DNA of 42,463 bases from Verrucomicrobiota bacterium (lineage in GTDB: Bacteria; Verrucomicrobiota; Verrucomicrobiia; Verrucomicrobiales; Akkermansiaceae), in the NCBI GenBank assembly GCA_027619375.1, contig JAQCFL010000006.1, positions 1 to 42,463 of the forward strand. The letters are read 5' to 3'. Every line of letters starts with the position of its first letter. Within the stretch, counting starts at the first letter, position 1. Below the pieces are notes generated by a model. It saw only the letters and a list, made by a program, of their open reading frames with translations. It was not told the DNA's origin and made no database searches. This document shows, piece after piece, positions 40,500-42,463 of the stretch. A program made the translations under genes and the position numbers.

Positions 40500-40536
40500 G
40501 AGTGGATCGGTTGGCGTCCCGCGCTATGTTCGGGGC

Positions 40537-41511
40537 GTGGCTTCGAATGCTCAGGAGGAGACCTTCGTCTGGCGCTACACGCTGCGTAGTGCCGGTGCGC
40601 TGAATGCGCGGACGGGGCGGAAGGAGTTCGAGGGAGCGTTGATCCGGGTGCGGGATGGGTTTGGCTGCCTGCATCCCTGGCCTGAACTGGGGGATCCGCC
40701 GCTGGAGGATTTGCTGGAGATGTGGAAGGAGGGAGGGGGGCATCGGCTGATCCGTCGGGCTCTGGCCTGTGCGGCGCTGGATCGTCATGCGCGGGAGGAG
40801 GGCTATTCCCTCTTCACGGGGTTGGCGGTGCCGGACAGTCACGCCACGATCGTGGAGTGGACGCATGAGGCGATCGAGAGGGCGGTGGTGCACGGGTTTG
40901 AAACGATCAAGTTGAAGGGTGGACGGGCGGTGGTGCGGGAGGTGGAGTTGTTGGATGAGTGGGTGCGGTTGTGGCCGGCGCTGCGCTGGCGGATCGATTT
41001 CAACGGGATGCTGAGCTTTGCGGAAGTGAAGGCCTTGCTGGGCTGTTTGACCGACACGGCCTTGGAGCGGATCGATTTTTTGGAGGATCCCTGTCCCTTT
41101 GATGCGCGGGAATGGACGGCGCTGCGGGAAGTGGGCAGGGTGTCGTTGGCGATGGATGAGGGGATGAGTGCGGGGCATCGGGAGCCCGATGTGCTGGTGG
41201 TGAAGCCGGCTTTGATGGATCCGCGGGATCTCCTGGCGGGAGCGGTGGAGAACGCGCAGAGTCTGGTGGTGACGAGCTACATGGATCATCCGGTGGGGCA
41301 GTGTTTTGCGGCGATTGAGGCGGGGCGGTTGATGGAGACGGAGGGGAGCGCGCTGGTGGGTCGGTGTGGATTGTTGACGCATGAGTTGTTCGAGGAGACT
41401 GAATTCTCGGAGCGTCTGGGGGGGATGGGGCCGGGGTTCAGTTCTCCGGCGGGGACGGGTTTGGGGTTTGATGATTTGTTTAAGAAGCTGCCATGGAGCC
41501 GATTGAGTTGA
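40537..41511 (+). CDS. menC: o-Succinylbenzoate synthase (enolase superfamily)
   Basis: TIKLKGG (KxK), WRIDFNGML, FLEDPCPFD, LAMDEGMS, LVVKPALM catalytic/metal-ligand residues; position between menA and menE. GTG start at 40537. Confidence 0.88.
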   Translation: MASNAQEETFVWRYTLRSAGALNARTGRKEFEGALIRVRDGFGCLHPWPELGDPPLEDLLEMWKEGGGHRLIRRALACAALDRHAREEGYSLFTGLAVPDSHATIVEWTHEAIERAVVHGFETIKLKGGRAVVREVELLDEWVRLWPALRWRIDFNGMLSFAEVKALLGCLTDTALERIDFLEDPCPFDAREWTALREVGRVSLAMDEGMSAGHREPDVLVVKPALMDPRDLLAGAVENAQSLVVTSYMDHPVGQCFAAIEAGRLMETEGSALVGRCGLLTHELFEETEFSERLGGMGPGFSSPAGTGLGFDDLFKKLPWSRLS

Positions 41512-42463
41512 GAGCGGCCTTGTTTTGGGAGGATTCCCGCCCGCGGGTGTTTGCTCCCCCGCGTTTGGGGGAGGCGGCCCGGGGTTTGGAGGAGAGTCTG
41601 GCGGGGAAGGATTGGGCGCGGAACGGGGTGGTTTTTGCGAGTTCGGGCTCGAGCGGAGCCCCGAAATGGGTGTTGCTGCGCAAGGCCGCCTTGCTGGCTT
41701 CGGCGGCCATGGTGAACCGGCATCTGGGCGTGTCGGCCGGGGATCATTGGTTGCTGGCGCTGCCGGGATGGCATGTGGGGGGCTTCGGGGTGGCGGCGCG
41801 GGCCTTCGAGGCGGATTGCGGGTTCTCGGTGCTGGAGGGAGGCTGGGATGCGGAGCGCTTTTTGGAGGCGTGCGCGAAGGACGGGGCTACTTGCACTTCA
41901 TTGGTGCCGACGCAGGTGCATGATCTTGTGGCGGCGGAATTGGCCGCGCCGGATCGGTTGCGGGTGGTGGTGGTGGGCGGGGGTGGATTGGCGGAAGAGC
42001 TGGGCGGCGAGGCGAGGCGACTGGGCTGGCCGGTGCTGCAAAGCTACGGGATGAGCGAGGCGGGATCGCAGATTGCCACGGCCCCGCTTGATTCGTTGGC
42101 GCGGAAGTTTTCGTCGAACGGCCTGCAAGTGCTGCCGGGTTGGGAGGTGGAGACGAGCGGGGGTGGTCGCCTGCGGGTGCGGGGGGACGCCTTGTTCGAG
42201 GGCTACGTGAGTGGAGCGGGGAAGCGGTTGGGGGCGGATTTGATGGATGGGTGGTTTGAGACGAAGGATCTGGTTTCGATGGAGGGGGGACGACTGACCT
42301 TCCTGGGGCGGAGTGACCGGACCGTGAAAATACTGGGGGAGTTGGTGGAGTTGGATGCCTTGGGGCGGGAGTTGACGGCCTTCGTCGAGGGGAAGGGGGA
42401 GGTGCGGGTGGTGGAGGTGGAGGACGGGAGGGCAGGCTATCGGTTGGTTCCGGTGGTGGCGGG
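41493..42463 (+). CDS. menE: o-Succinylbenzoate-CoA ligase, 3' truncated by window end (absent from supplied ORF track because it has no stop)
   Basis: ATG 41493 overlapping menC 3' end; MEPIELRAALFWED..., FASSGSSGAPKWVLLRKAALL (AMP-binding P-loop), GMSEAGSQIATAPL, GWFETKDLVSMEGGRLTFLGRSDRTVKILGELVELDALGREL. Confidence 0.9.
   Translation, partial: MEPIELRAALFWEDSRPRVFAPPRLGEAARGLEESLAGKDWARNGVVFASSGSSGAPKWVLLRKAALLASAAMVNRHLGVSAGDHWLLALPGWHVGGFGVAARAFEADCGFSVLEGGWDAERFLEACAKDGATCTSLVPTQVHDLVAAELAAPDRLRVVVVGGGGLAEELGGEARRLGWPVLQSYGMSEAGSQIATAPLDSLARKFSSNGLQVLPGWEVETSGGGRLRVRGDALFEGYVSGAGKRLGADLMDGWFETKDLVSMEGGRLTFLGRSDRTVKILGELVELDALGRELTAFVEGKGEVRVVEVEDGRAGYRLVPVVA

Overview
This looks like a chromosomal segment from a member of Verrucomicrobiota (PVC group). 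Almost all genes are on the + strand and there is no obvious rRNA, tRNA, CRISPR or phage. In order: 5'-truncated dinG-type helicase; convergent type I aroD; a five-gene type IV pilus-like locus whose order and proteins match the Akkermansia muciniphila Amuc_1102-1101-1100-1099-1098 cluster (small secreted protein, PilM/PilN-like fusion, Amuc_1100/PilO-like protein, Ca-loop membrane protein, TPR-secretin); a single ORF joining dephospho-CoA kinase (CoaE) to transcription terminator Rho with no stop between them; a secreted hypothetical and a secreted S8 protease with P-domain that share a C-terminal module; rnd (RNase D-like); a zinc-ribbon protein; gyrB-gyrA; a Verru_Chthon cassette protein A-like giant pseudopilin with a translationally coupled secreted partner; gap-pgk-tpiA; and a menaquinone cluster menF-D-H-[HEWGTFT-family gene split by an in-frame TAA]-[AbrB/Doc toxin-antitoxin on the - strand]-B-A-C-E (menE runs off the window). 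Best leads: the Amuc_1100-type pilus locus with a PilM-PilN fusion, the CoaE-Rho fusion, a face-to-face promoter pair sharing one palindromic GTTATAAC -10 element between the toxin-antitoxin module and menB, a G-quadruplex-in-a-hairpin just after rho, an inverted-repeat element whose arms contain the stop codons of both flanking genes, and a pervasive lack of Shine-Dalgarno sites with ACCATG start contexts. All calls are from reading sequence and recalled family motifs; no search was run.
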